Of a stretch of 33,135 bases of DNA, positions 22,994 to 30,209 are shown piece by piece. The position numbers were made by a program, and so were the translations under genes. Within the stretch, counting starts at the first letter, position 1; every line of letters starts with the position of its first letter. Source of the stretch: Akkermansia sp. (GTDB lineage Bacteria > Verrucomicrobiota > Verrucomicrobiia > Verrucomicrobiales > Akkermansiaceae); assembly GCA_030531305.1 (NCBI GenBank), contig JAUNNT010000025.1, positions 1 to 33,135 of the forward strand, written 5' to 3'. The notes under the pieces are model-generated. The model was not told the origin of the DNA. It made no database searches and was given only the letters and a program-made list of their open reading frames with translations.

Positions 22994-23614
22994 ATGAACA
23001 GGATATACACTTTACTGGCGGGACTTCTCGTTTCCCTCGCCCTGGCCACGCAGGCCGTGGCGCAGAACGAGGCCTCCGAACCCCGTGCCGTCAAGGGCGG
23101 CGCCGTCAACATCACGTTCAAGAACATCCCCAGCGAGGATGCCGGCAATGTGAACGGCCGCTACACGGTGAACCGCGGCGACGGCACCATCCAGCTCCCC
23201 TACATCAACGGCCGCACATCCGTACTGGGGAAGACGGCCCGTGACATCGAAAACACCATCCGCAGCCAGTACATTGCCCAGAAGATATACAAGGACCCCA
23301 TTGTGCAGGTGACCCTGGGCGCAGCGGAGCAGCAGGCCGAGCTTGACCGCCGCTATGTTCAGGTGACCGGGTATGTGGGTTCCAAGAAGAACCTGCCGTA
23401 CCGTGAGGGCATGACCCTGGTGGAAGCCCTGCTGGATTGCGGCGACATCTCTGATTTCGGCTCCCGCTACATCCAGATCACCCGCAAGGGCGTGACCCGC
23501 AAGTATGACTATTTCAGTGCCAAGGACCGCGCCATTGTGATATACCCCGGCGATATCATCTATGTGCCGCGGCGCTCCATTTGGGAAGGCCGCCCGAGCA
23601 CGGTGGGTCCCTAG
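22994..23614 (+). CDS. Wza-like polysaccharide export protein
   Basis: The 206-residue periplasmic protein has a signal peptide ending in QAVAQ. A Poly_export domain follows (YTVNRGDGTIQLPYINGRTS, then TARDIENTIRSQYI and DPIVQVTL), and one SLBB-like repeat (YVQVTGYVGSKKNLPYREGM, IVIYPGDIIYVPRR). No lipobox Cys is present, and it is much shorter than E. coli Wza (379 residues), lacking the further SLBB repeats and the C-terminal outer-membrane helix. It would form only the periplasmic part of the export channel. The 404-residue barrel nearby could supply the outer-membrane portal. An intrinsic terminator follows 19 bases after the stop. Confidence 0.9.
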   Translation: MNRIYTLLAGLLVSLALATQAVAQNEASEPRAVKGGAVNITFKNIPSEDAGNVNGRYTVNRGDGTIQLPYINGRTSVLGKTARDIENTIRSQYIAQKIYKDPIVQVTLGAAEQQAELDRRYVQVTGYVGSKKNLPYREGMTLVEALLDCGDISDFGSRYIQITRKGVTRKYDYFSAKDRAIVIYPGDIIYVPRRSIWEGRPSTVGP

Positions 23615-23633
23615 GCGCGCATGGCCCTTGCCC

Positions 23634-23670
23634 GGCTCCGGTCTTGAACAGGCCGGAGCCTGTTTTGTAT
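23634..23670 (+). terminator. Intrinsic terminator after the export gene, overlapping the coaX leader
   Basis: GGCTCCGG (23634-23641) pairs with CCGGAGCC (23653-23660) around an 11-base loop, followed by TGTTTTGTAT. The tail ends exactly at the coaX ATG at 23671. The 3' arm also contains GGAG, the only Shine-Dalgarno-like sequence ahead of that start. Confidence 0.75.
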
Positions 23671-24447
23671 ATGAGAATCAACACACCCCGCCAGATGCAA
23701 GAGGAGCTCCCGGTTTTGCTGGTGGACAACTCCAACACCCGCACCAAGTTCGCCCTGGGCGTCGGGGGACAACTCCACCCCGCCGGAGAGGTGCGTTGCC
23801 TGCCCACCCGCGATTTGGCGGAGGACTCCGTCGCCGGGCTGCTTTCCGGCTGGCGCTTCGGGCGGGTGTGCATCAGCTCCGTGGTGGAAGGCTCCCGCGC
23901 GGTGCTGGCTTCCTCCTTTGCCGGCAGGCCGCTCCGCTGGGTCAATGCGGCACTGGGTGGCCCCATGTTTCACGGGTATGCCGGCGCGGCCACGCTCGGC
24001 GCGGACCGCGTGGCCAACGCGCTGGCGGCTGCGGAATACGGGCGGTTCCCCGTGGTGGCGGTGGATATGGGCACGGCCGTGACCTTTGACGTGGTGGACC
24101 GCGGGCCGCGCTTCCTGGGTGGCGTTATTGCCCCCGGGCGGCAGATGACGGCGGATGCCCTGCACGCGCAAACCTCGCTCCTGCCCCGTGTCCGGGCCGC
24201 CGGTGTCTCATCCCGCTGCATTGGTGGAACCACCGTGGAAGCCATGCAGGCGGGAGTTGAACTCTCCTTTGAGGGTATGCTGCGGAATACCATGCGCGAG
24301 ATAGAGACCGAGCTGGGTGAGAGGCCGTTTTTCATTGCCACGGGGGGAGACTCGCGCCATGCGGCATCGCGCGTGCGGGAGCTGGATGCCGTGGACGAGC
24401 ACTTGACTTTGCGCGGAATTGCGCTGGCGGCTGATCGGCCATGGTAG
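23671..24447 (+). CDS. coaX: Type III pantothenate kinase
   Basis: Phosphorylates pantothenate, the first step of coenzyme A synthesis, and needs a monovalent cation. The 258-residue protein carries ASKHA-fold motifs: VDNSNTRTKFAL as the phosphate-1 loop (Asp19; the usual DIGNT has Ser for Gly here), LGADRVANALAA, VAVDMGTAVTFDVVD as phosphate 2 (Asp132), and FLGGVIAPGRQM. The start at 23671 gives standard length. An alternative at 23695 would drop the first eight residues and lie clear of the terminator hairpin. No promoter distinct from the terminator region was recognised. Confidence 0.92.
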   Translation: MRINTPRQMQEELPVLLVDNSNTRTKFALGVGGQLHPAGEVRCLPTRDLAEDSVAGLLSGWRFGRVCISSVVEGSRAVLASSFAGRPLRWVNAALGGPMFHGYAGAATLGADRVANALAAAEYGRFPVVAVDMGTAVTFDVVDRGPRFLGGVIAPGRQMTADALHAQTSLLPRVRAAGVSSRCIGGTTVEAMQAGVELSFEGMLRNTMREIETELGERPFFIATGGDSRHAASRVRELDAVDEHLTLRGIALAADRPW

Positions 24448-24475
24448 TTTTTTCCGCCCGGGCGGCAGATTTTTG

Positions 24476-24504
24476 TTGCACGCCGTGGAGAAAGCGGGTA
24501 GAAT
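24476..24504 (+). promoter_or_regulatory. Promoter of acpP
   Basis: The -35 TTGCAC (24476-24481) and -10 TAGAAT (24499-24504) are separated by 17 bases. Initiation near 24511 gives a leader of about 23 bases before the acpP ATG. Confidence 0.7.
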
Positions 24505-24533
24505 GACGGTACATCAACTGTCACATCAACCAT

Positions 24534-24773
24534 ATGTCAGACACCATTGAATCTCAAGTAAAGGAAATTATCGCCACCCAGCTTAGCGTCGAGCCGGAAA
24601 AGGTGACTTCGGACGCCAAATTCATCGAGGATCTCGGCGCGGACTCCCTCGACATCGTGGAACTCGTCATGGCCTTTGAGGACAAGTTCTCCATCGAAGT
24701 CCCGGACGAGGACACGGAGAAGCTCAAATCCGTCAAGGAGGTGGTTGAGTATATTGAGCAGCACAAGGCCTGA
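24534..24773 (+). CDS. acpP: Acyl carrier protein
   Basis: Carries growing fatty-acyl chains on a 4'-phosphopantetheine arm for type II fatty acid synthesis. At 79 acidic residues it is of standard size and has the attachment motif [15 protein letters not shown] with Ser38. The last segment, [15 protein letters not shown], is typical. It stands alone between its own promoter and a strong terminator, without the usual fab neighbours. Next to it lies coaX, which makes the precursor of the CoA-derived arm; this is probably chance proximity. Confidence 0.98.
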   Translation: MSDTIESQVKEIIATQLSVEPEKVTSDAKFIEDLGADSLDIVELVMAFEDKFSIEVPDEDTEKLKSVKEVVEYIEQHKA

Positions 24774-24796
24774 GCTGCCCCGCAACCGTTTTCACC

Positions 24797-24832
24797 GGGC
24801 GGTTCCGCCAATTGAGGCGGGGCCGCCCTTTT
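24797..24832 (+). terminator. Intrinsic terminator of acpP
   Basis: GGGCGGTTCCGCC pairs with GGCGGGGCCGCCC around the loop AATTGA, followed by TTTT. It is strong, yet the next gene starts only 16 bases beyond the tail with no room for a separate promoter in between. Confidence 0.85.
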
Positions 24833-24848
24833 CCCGTGAAAAGGCCAT

Positions 24849-25367
24849 ATGTACACCGGGAACATACCATACGCCATAGCCAACACGGAGGTGCTGTATG
24901 TGCCTGACCGGCGTATCGACACGTTCGGGGAGACCCGTTTCAACTACCGGTTGGTAACGGAGCCCATGGATGAAGTCGGCGTGACCCGCGTGCGCTCCGG
25001 GTGGGTGGAGTCGCACCGCCCGCGCATTGTGCGCCCCGTCCCCATGGATGCCGTGGAGATGGAGGGGTTCTCCCCCGGTGCGGCGGAGGTGGTGGAGTGG
25101 CTGCGCGCCCATGGCGGGAGCGCCGTGTTCAAGTACGGCTTTTGTTTCAGCCGCTCGGAGGTGCTGGTGGAAACCGTGCACGATGATTCGCGCGAGGTGG
25201 CGGACCGGGTGGTGAAGGAGGCCCTGGCATCCGGTGACAGCTACCGTGCCGTGATACGGGGCGTGGATGACGCGTGGGAGGCATCCCTGCTGCGCTTCAT
25301 GATGGAAATGATTCAACAGTCCCATGAAATCAACGCATTTGATTTTCGCCGCCGCGGCCTTATCTAG
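24849..25367 (+). CDS. Conserved hypothetical protein
   Basis: The 172-residue soluble protein has no signal peptide. Its N-terminal part (EVLYVPDRRIDTFGETRFNY, RLVTEPMDEVGVTRVRSG) and the segment HRPRIVRPVPMDAVEMEGFS look conserved rather than random. The second half is helical with SPGAAEVVEWLRAHGGSAVF and ends NAFDFRRRGLI. I cannot assign a family or function. AAAGG precedes the ATG by five bases. It overlaps the next gene by 44 bases in another frame. Expression must come from readthrough of the acpP terminator or from a promoter hidden in it. Confidence 0.75.
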   Translation: MYTGNIPYAIANTEVLYVPDRRIDTFGETRFNYRLVTEPMDEVGVTRVRSGWVESHRPRIVRPVPMDAVEMEGFSPGAAEVVEWLRAHGGSAVFKYGFCFSRSEVLVETVHDDSREVADRVVKEALASGDSYRAVIRGVDDAWEASLLRFMMEMIQQSHEINAFDFRRRGLI

Positions 25368-26118
25368 CACCTTGTGCGCGGATGCGGCGGAACGCTATTC
25401 CCTTTGGCCCCGCCGCCCCGCGGAGATAGAGCAGGCCCGCCAGCTCATCAAGGAACGCAGGCCGGAAGAGGCTGTGCGCCTGCTCCTCCCCCTGGTGAAC
25501 CGGGAGGGAATTGCCGGGCGCGAGGCGCGGCGGCTTGTGGGCTCCGTCAACGCCCCGGCCTACCTTTCCCTCCGCCATCCCGCCGCTGCCGTGTACACGG
25601 TGCGCAGGGGTGACCATTTGACCAAGATTGCCTCCGCCCTGCGCTGCCCCCATGAACTGCTCATGCTGCTTAACGGCATTGTGGATCCCGCAGCCATCCA
25701 TGTGGGGCAGAGGCTGGTGTACGTTCCCATGAGGCTGCGGGTGGAAATCAATATTCCCAGGCGCGAGGTTGCCGTCTGGGATGGAGAGGTGCTGGTCTCA
25801 TCCTATGATATCACGGGCGTGGGGCAGAATTTTGCCGTCGGGCAGGCGGCTGACGGGGATGCAACCGTTTCGCTGCGGGAGGGGTATGTGGATGGAGGCA
25901 AGGTGTCGGCATGGTCCCCGCTCATGGTTTGCGCTAACCGCCGCCTTGCCCTGTCCAACGGAATGGTTCTTGCCGCGGAGCCAAAGGCCGCTGCCCAAGG
26001 CTTTCTCATGGCGCAGGCGGATTTGAACGAGCTCGCCCTGCTTGTCGCAGTCGGCACTCCCGTGCATATTGTGCGCAAGGCCGTTGATATCCCGGAGGCC
26101 GCGCAGGGCAGGTTGTAG
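25324..26118 (+). CDS. LysM protein with a degenerate YkuD (L,D-transpeptidase-like) domain
   Basis: The 264-residue exported protein has a signal peptide (LIFAAAALSSTLCADAA). One LysM domain for peptidoglycan binding lies at about 89-140 (YTVRRGDHLTKIASALRCPH, IHVGQRLVYVPMRLRV). The C-terminal part then follows YkuD order: VEINIPRREVAVWDGEVLVS as first strands and LNELALLVAVGTPVHIV as last. At the place of the catalytic SHGC motif the protein reads AAQGF (Gln225, Gly226, Phe227), and no HG motif precedes it. It probably binds the cell wall without transpeptidase activity. The start lies 44 bases inside the preceding gene, and only this start supplies the signal peptide. Confidence 0.8.
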   Translation: MKSTHLIFAAAALSSTLCADAAERYSLWPRRPAEIEQARQLIKERRPEEAVRLLLPLVNREGIAGREARRLVGSVNAPAYLSLRHPAAAVYTVRRGDHLTKIASALRCPHELLMLLNGIVDPAAIHVGQRLVYVPMRLRVEINIPRREVAVWDGEVLVSSYDITGVGQNFAVGQAADGDATVSLREGYVDGGKVSAWSPLMVCANRRLALSNGMVLAAEPKAAAQGFLMAQADLNELALLVAVGTPVHIVRKAVDIPEAAQGRL

Positions 26119-26167
26119 CGGGCGGCGGCGTTTTTTCCCCGCATGCCTTATAAAAGTCTTCCCTACT

Positions 26168-26194
26168 CCCGGGCTGTTTGATACAATACCCGGG
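26168..26194 (+). promoter_or_regulatory. Probable promoter of the acetolactate synthase gene (extended -10)
   Basis: TGATACAAT (26179-26187) matches an extended -10 element (TGN plus TACAAT). No good -35 box lies 17 bases upstream. The six-base palindrome CCCGGG occurs on both sides (26168-26173 and 26189-26194) and could be a protein-binding site. Initiation near 26194 would put the ATG at 26178 outside the transcript. Confidence 0.45.
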
Positions 26195-26219
26195 CGAGAT
26201 GGCCCACGATGCAAAACAC

Positions 26220-28055
26220 ATGACCGAACTGAATGAAGAAAAGAGGATGACAGGCGCGCAGGCTCTGGTGCGTTGCCTGGTGCACGAGGGCGTGGATGTG
26301 GTCTTCGCCTATCCCGGCGGAGCCAGCCTGCCCATGCAGCAGGCCCTGAGCCATGAGCGCTCCATCCACACCATCCTGCCGCGCCACGAGCAGGGCGGCG
26401 CCTTTGCCGCGGAGGGCTACGGCCGCGTTTCCGGCAGGGTGGGCGTTTGCATGTCCACTTCCGGCCCCGGCGCAACCAATATGGTCACCCCCATAGCGGA
26501 TGCCTGCATGGATTCCGTGCCCATGGTGGCCATCACCGCCCAGGTGGGATGCAGCATGATCGGCACTTCCGCCTTTCAGGAGACGGATGTGTTCGGCATG
26601 ACGGCGCCGCTGGTCAAGCACAGCTACATGATCACGCGCGTGGAGGATATTCCGCGCATTGTCAAGGAGGCCTTTTACCTGGCGCGCACGGGGCGTCCCG
26701 GCCCCGTGTTGATTGATGTTCCCAAGAACGTCCAGGAAGCGGAGTTCGAGCCGGATTTCGACGTGGCAATGGACCTTCCCGGGTACAATCCGGAAATCCC
26801 GTTGCCTGTGGCGGATTTGGACAAGGCGCTGCCGCTCATCATGGCGGCGCAGCGCCCCGCCATCTATGCGGGTGGCGGCGTGGTGATTGCCGGCGCGGCG
26901 GATGCGCTGCGCGAATTCGCGGAGCGCACCCAGATTCCCGTCGCAACCACGCTTATGGGAATCGGCGCCATGCCGGATTCCCACCCGCTCGCCCTGCGCA
27001 TGCTGGGCATGCACGGCTCCGTGTGCGCCAACAACACCGTGAACGAGGCGGACCTTGTGCTCGCCATCGGCGTGCGCTTTGACGACCGCGTGACCGGGGC
27101 CGTCCACGGTTTCTGCCCTCACGCCCGCATTATCCACGTGGATTTCGATGCCGTGGAGCTTGGCAAGAACAAGCGCGTGGACATGGAGATCCGCGCGGAC
27201 GCCCTGCAGGCGCTCTCCCATTGGAACAGGAGACTGGAAGAGCAGGGGATCAAGCCCCGCCCGTACGCCTTGGAGAACCGCCCCGCTTGGTTCGGCATGG
27301 TTGAAACGTGGAGGGAGCGCTACCCCTTGACCTATGAAAGGCGCCGGGAGGAGATTGTGCCGCAGCTGGTGGTGGAGGAGCTCTACCGCCAGCTCAAGGA
27401 CGCGGATGCCATCATTTGCACCGGCGTCGGCCAGCACCAGATGTTCACCGCACAGTTCTACAAGTTTGAGGAACCGCGCCGCCTTTCCACCTCCGGCGGG
27501 CTGGGTTCCATGGGGTACGGCCTGCCCGCCGCCATGGGCGCCCACCTTGCCTGCCCGGAGAAGACGGTGGTCAACATTGACGGCGACGGCTCCTTCCTCA
27601 TGAACGTGCAGGAGCTCGCCACCATCTACACGGAGCACATGCCCATCAAGTGCATCATCCTGGACAACCAGCACCTGGGAATGGTGGTGCAGTGGGAGGA
27701 CGTCAAGTATGATTCCAACCGCGCCAACACTTTCCTGGCGGATCCCTCCAGGGAATACGATCCCACCCACAAGACGGAGGAGCTGTTGTATCCGAATTTC
27801 CCCGTCCTGTGCGCCGGGTTCGGCATCAAGTGCGAGCGCGTGACGGACCCCGCGGCTCTTCCCGCCGCCATTGCGCGCATGCTGGAGGCCGGGGAGGCGT
27901 ATGTGCTGGATGTCATGGTGCCGCATGATGTGCACGTACTACCGCTTATCCCGGGGGGGATGACGTACCGTGATGTGCTGTTGGAGCGCATTGCGGGTGA
28001 CGGCAAGGGCCGCCCCGCGTCGGATCTGGGCAGGGAAATCCCATCCGCCCTGTAA
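26220..28055 (+). CDS. ilvB: Acetolactate synthase large subunit
   Basis: A ThDP- and FAD-dependent enzyme that makes 2-acetolactate or 2-aceto-2-hydroxybutyrate for valine, leucine and isoleucine. The 611-residue protein has VFAYPGGASLPMQQAL, the catalytic Glu in PRHEQGGAFAAEGYGR, STSGPGATNMVTPIADA, the FAD-domain VLAIGVRFDDRVTG and the ThDP motif IDGDGSFLMNVQELAT with LDNQHLGMVVQWED. I chose the ATG at 26220 because it follows the predicted transcription start; ATG codons at 26178 and 26199 are in frame. No regulatory small subunit (ilvN/ilvH) follows. Instead a polysaccharide polymerase-like gene begins 32 bases downstream. Confidence 0.95.
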   Translation: MTELNEEKRMTGAQALVRCLVHEGVDVVFAYPGGASLPMQQALSHERSIHTILPRHEQGGAFAAEGYGRVSGRVGVCMSTSGPGATNMVTPIADACMDSVPMVAITAQVGCSMIGTSAFQETDVFGMTAPLVKHSYMITRVEDIPRIVKEAFYLARTGRPGPVLIDVPKNVQEAEFEPDFDVAMDLPGYNPEIPLPVADLDKALPLIMAAQRPAIYAGGGVVIAGAADALREFAERTQIPVATTLMGIGAMPDSHPLALRMLGMHGSVCANNTVNEADLVLAIGVRFDDRVTGAVHGFCPHARIIHVDFDAVELGKNKRVDMEIRADALQALSHWNRRLEEQGIKPRPYALENRPAWFGMVETWRERYPLTYERRREEIVPQLVVEELYRQLKDADAIICTGVGQHQMFTAQFYKFEEPRRLSTSGGLGSMGYGLPAAMGAHLACPEKTVVNIDGDGSFLMNVQELATIYTEHMPIKCIILDNQHLGMVVQWEDVKYDSNRANTFLADPSREYDPTHKTEELLYPNFPVLCAGFGIKCERVTDPAALPAAIARMLEAGEAYVLDVMVPHDVHVLPLIPGGMTYRDVLLERIAGDGKGRPASDLGREIPSAL

Positions 28056-28087
28056 GCGATGATTGATATGCCTCACTTGCCAAGCCC

Positions 28088-29650
28088 ATGAATGCCATTG
28101 CCATCAGAAACGTCATCGTTGCCATTGTCCTGGTGCTGCTCTGCATCCTGATCGGCTCATACGCCGCAGAAGACAAGAATGTCTCTGTCTTCATGGTTGC
28201 CGGCATTGTGGGGGTCATTTTCATGGTGGTCCTTGGCCGGCGCGCATGGATTCTCCTTTACCTCCTGCCTCCGGTGGTTCCCTTCCTGCCGCTGGGTATA
28301 CTGAACAGGTTGCCGGCCGGCTTCCTTGTCGCCGGGTTCGTGCTGACGTACTGGGCCTTGATGTGGATTATGGGCTACGTGCAATTCAAGTGGCGCACGC
28401 TTCCCGCCTTGGATGCTATTGTGCTGGCAGTGTTCCTGTACTATGTGCTTACGTTCTATTGGCATCCGGTGTCCATCAACGAACTTGGCATCGAGGCTGA
28501 GTACGTTGGCGGCAAGGAGTACATATGGTGCGTGTTGGCGGTTGTCTACTACGTGACGCTGAGCTGTATTCCCTGTTCATACGATGCTCTGTACGGTGTG
28601 CTGCGGAAGACCATGTACCTGGTGGTGGGTGCCACTGCGTTCGTGGCTGTGTCCGGGCTGTTCGGCTTGGTGTCTGAAGGCAGTTTGGGAGAGGAGGTGG
28701 GGAACACCCGCTTCGCGATGTTTTCCGGGCTTGGCGTGGTGGTGTTCCTTATAGCATTCAGCAAGAAGCCATTCCTTAAAATCATAGCTTCTCCGAAATA
28801 TCTCGCCATCATGTTGTTTTGCTGCGCGTCCGTTGTTATATCCGGGTGGCGAGAAAAGCTGGTGATGTTCGGGACAGAGTGTTTGGCCCTCTGCTATATC
28901 AAGCGTGAGCTGGCGTACGTTATCTTCCTCGGCATTGTGGCGTACGGCTCCCTGTTGTACCTGAGTGAGGAAAAGGTGGTGGAGGAGTACTTCCCCTACG
29001 GTATGCAGAGAACGCTTTCCATCTTCCCGGGTGTGCAAATCAGGGATGATATCCGGGGGGATACCGAGCATTCTTCGGAGTGGCGCAAGGTGATGTGGCG
29101 CTGGGCGCTGGATCCGCGTACCGGCTACATTAAGGACTACGTCTGGGGGGATGGCTTCGGCCAGGCCGTGGCGGATTTGAACCGCTACAACGTGTCGCTG
29201 ATGCGCGGTTCCACCACTTTCGGTGACCAAGAGGACTTCGCCTACACCGGCACATGGCACAACGGACCCATATTGGCCGTCCACCGAACCGGTATGGTGG
29301 GCCTTGCCCTCATCACTATCACATTCCTGTATGGAGCCTTTCTCATTGTCCGCGTGTGCCGAGCCTACAGGGGCACGCCGATGTTTACTGTCGCAGTGTT
29401 GTTCACCTGCAAGTTTTACGGAGATATAGCGCACTTCTACCTATCGGCGGGGCAAATCAACAAATTCTTTGATGATTTCGTCTATCTGGCACTCGCCAAG
29501 GTGCTGTACTGCATAGGGCGAGAGGAAGGCATCATTGTGCCCGTGTTCTCCAAGGGCCGCTACAATCCCATGCTCATAGCGGAGCAGAAGCGAAACGAGC
29601 TTATCCAGCGCGGCCAGCAGGAGAGTATTGCCATTCGCCGCCGCTCTTGA
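28088..29650 (+). CDS. O-antigen ligase / Wzy polymerase-like membrane protein
   Basis: The 520-residue protein has about eleven hydrophobic helices and a periplasmic loop at about 320-395 (EHSSEWRKVMWRWALDPRTG, then WHNGPILAVHRTGMVGLAL). This resembles the Wzy_C/O-antigen ligase family, in which a large loop with Arg and His residues handles the undecaprenyl-linked glycan. A basic cytoplasmic tail (AEQKRNELIQRGQQ) ends it. It would join or polymerise glycan units and may work with the Wzc/Wza/barrel block 4.5 kb upstream. Codon use is less GC-biased than in neighbouring genes, as is common for polysaccharide genes. It is 32 bases after ilvB and is followed by a terminator. Confidence 0.8.
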   Translation: MNAIAIRNVIVAIVLVLLCILIGSYAAEDKNVSVFMVAGIVGVIFMVVLGRRAWILLYLLPPVVPFLPLGILNRLPAGFLVAGFVLTYWALMWIMGYVQFKWRTLPALDAIVLAVFLYYVLTFYWHPVSINELGIEAEYVGGKEYIWCVLAVVYYVTLSCIPCSYDALYGVLRKTMYLVVGATAFVAVSGLFGLVSEGSLGEEVGNTRFAMFSGLGVVVFLIAFSKKPFLKIIASPKYLAIMLFCCASVVISGWREKLVMFGTECLALCYIKRELAYVIFLGIVAYGSLLYLSEEKVVEEYFPYGMQRTLSIFPGVQIRDDIRGDTEHSSEWRKVMWRWALDPRTGYIKDYVWGDGFGQAVADLNRYNVSLMRGSTTFGDQEDFAYTGTWHNGPILAVHRTGMVGLALITITFLYGAFLIVRVCRAYRGTPMFTVAVLFTCKFYGDIAHFYLSAGQINKFFDDFVYLALAKVLYCIGREEGIIVPVFSKGRYNPMLIAEQKRNELIQRGQQESIAIRRRS

Positions 29651-29677
29651 TTGCCGCCCTTTGAAAATCGTACAAGG

Positions 29678-29710
29678 AAAGCCCGCAGGGAAACTCCTGC
29701 GGGCTTTGCT
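29678..29710. terminator. Bidirectional terminator between the Wzy-like gene and rpsO
   Basis: AAAGCCCGCAGG (29678-29689) pairs perfectly with CCTGCGGGCTTT (29696-29707) around a six-base loop. TTTGCTGT follows on the plus strand and TTTCCTTGT on the minus strand, so it can serve both converging genes. Confidence 0.85.
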
Positions 29711-29759
29711 GTATGGGATTGAGATTTGTTGATGGCTTCTTCCAGCCGCCGTCCCTTGC

Positions 29760-30011
29760 TTAGTGGCGCAGGGAAAGGCGGTTGAGCAGGTCCTTGTAGA
29801 GCTCCGGCGCGGTGCGCTTGGCGTAGTCCAGCAGCTTGCGGCGCTTGGCCACCATCATCAGCAGGCCGCGGCGGGATGCGTGGTCGTGCTTGTGTTCGGC
29901 CAGGTGCTCGGTGAGGTGGGCAATGCGCTTGGTGAGCACCGCCACCTGGAAGCCGGTGGAACCGGAGTCCTTCTCGTTGACCTTGAAGTCATTGACATTG
30001 ATATCGCTCAT
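29760..30011 (-). CDS. rpsO: 30S ribosomal protein S15
   Basis: Primary 16S rRNA-binding protein of the small-subunit platform. The 83-residue protein has family features: STGFQVAVLTKRIAHLTEHL, HKHDHASRRGLLMMVAKRRK and LLDYAKRTAPELYKDLLNRL. It is a few residues shorter than E. coli S15 (88-89), mostly at the N-terminus. No pnp gene follows, unlike in many bacteria. The leader of nearly 60 bases could host autoregulation by S15, but no specific fold was established. Confidence 0.97.
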   Translation of the reverse strand: MSDINVNDFKVNEKDSGSTGFQVAVLTKRIAHLTEHLAEHKHDHASRRGLLMMVAKRRKLLDYAKRTAPELYKDLLNRLSLRH

Positions 30012-30075
30012 AATGCTTGATCTTGTTTAGTGGTTGATTTTCGTGGCTGCGGCAATCGACCGACAAGGTGCAGGA

Positions 30076-30103
30076 ATGATAGCACCAAATCCGGCGGATG
30101 CAA
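30076..30103 (-). promoter_or_regulatory. Promoter of rpsO
   Basis: On the minus strand the -35 TTGCAT (30098-30103) and -10 TATCAT (30076-30081) are separated by 16 bases. An inverted repeat, TTTCAC-GCGCG-GTGAAA (30110-30126), lies just upstream, between this promoter and the divergent NfeD promoter. Confidence 0.6.
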
Positions 30104-30167
30104 GGCAAATTTCACGCGCGGTGAAAAATAATGACAGGGAAGGCGCGCAAAGAGGGGGCTTTTCTCA

Positions 30168-30197
30168 TTGACCGCGCAGCCCCGCCTGCGCTATACT
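30168..30197 (+). promoter_or_regulatory. Promoter of the NfeD-flotillin operon
   Basis: The -35 TTGACC (30168-30173) and -10 TATACT (30192-30197) are 18 bases apart. Initiation near 30204 leaves only about six bases before the ATG at 30210. The -35 box coincides with a TTG that would otherwise look like an alternative start codon. Confidence 0.75.
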
Positions 30198-30209
30198 CGC
30201 GGTAAGACT

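Noticed and set aside
24454..24465. Palindrome CCGCCCGGGCGG as terminator of coaX
   Set aside because: With a minimal loop only four base pairs can form, and the T-run is not directly after it. It may be a binding site but is not a terminator.
30168..30209. TTG start of the NfeD-like gene at 30168
   Set aside because: The TTG is part of the -35 box and lies upstream of the predicted transcription start.
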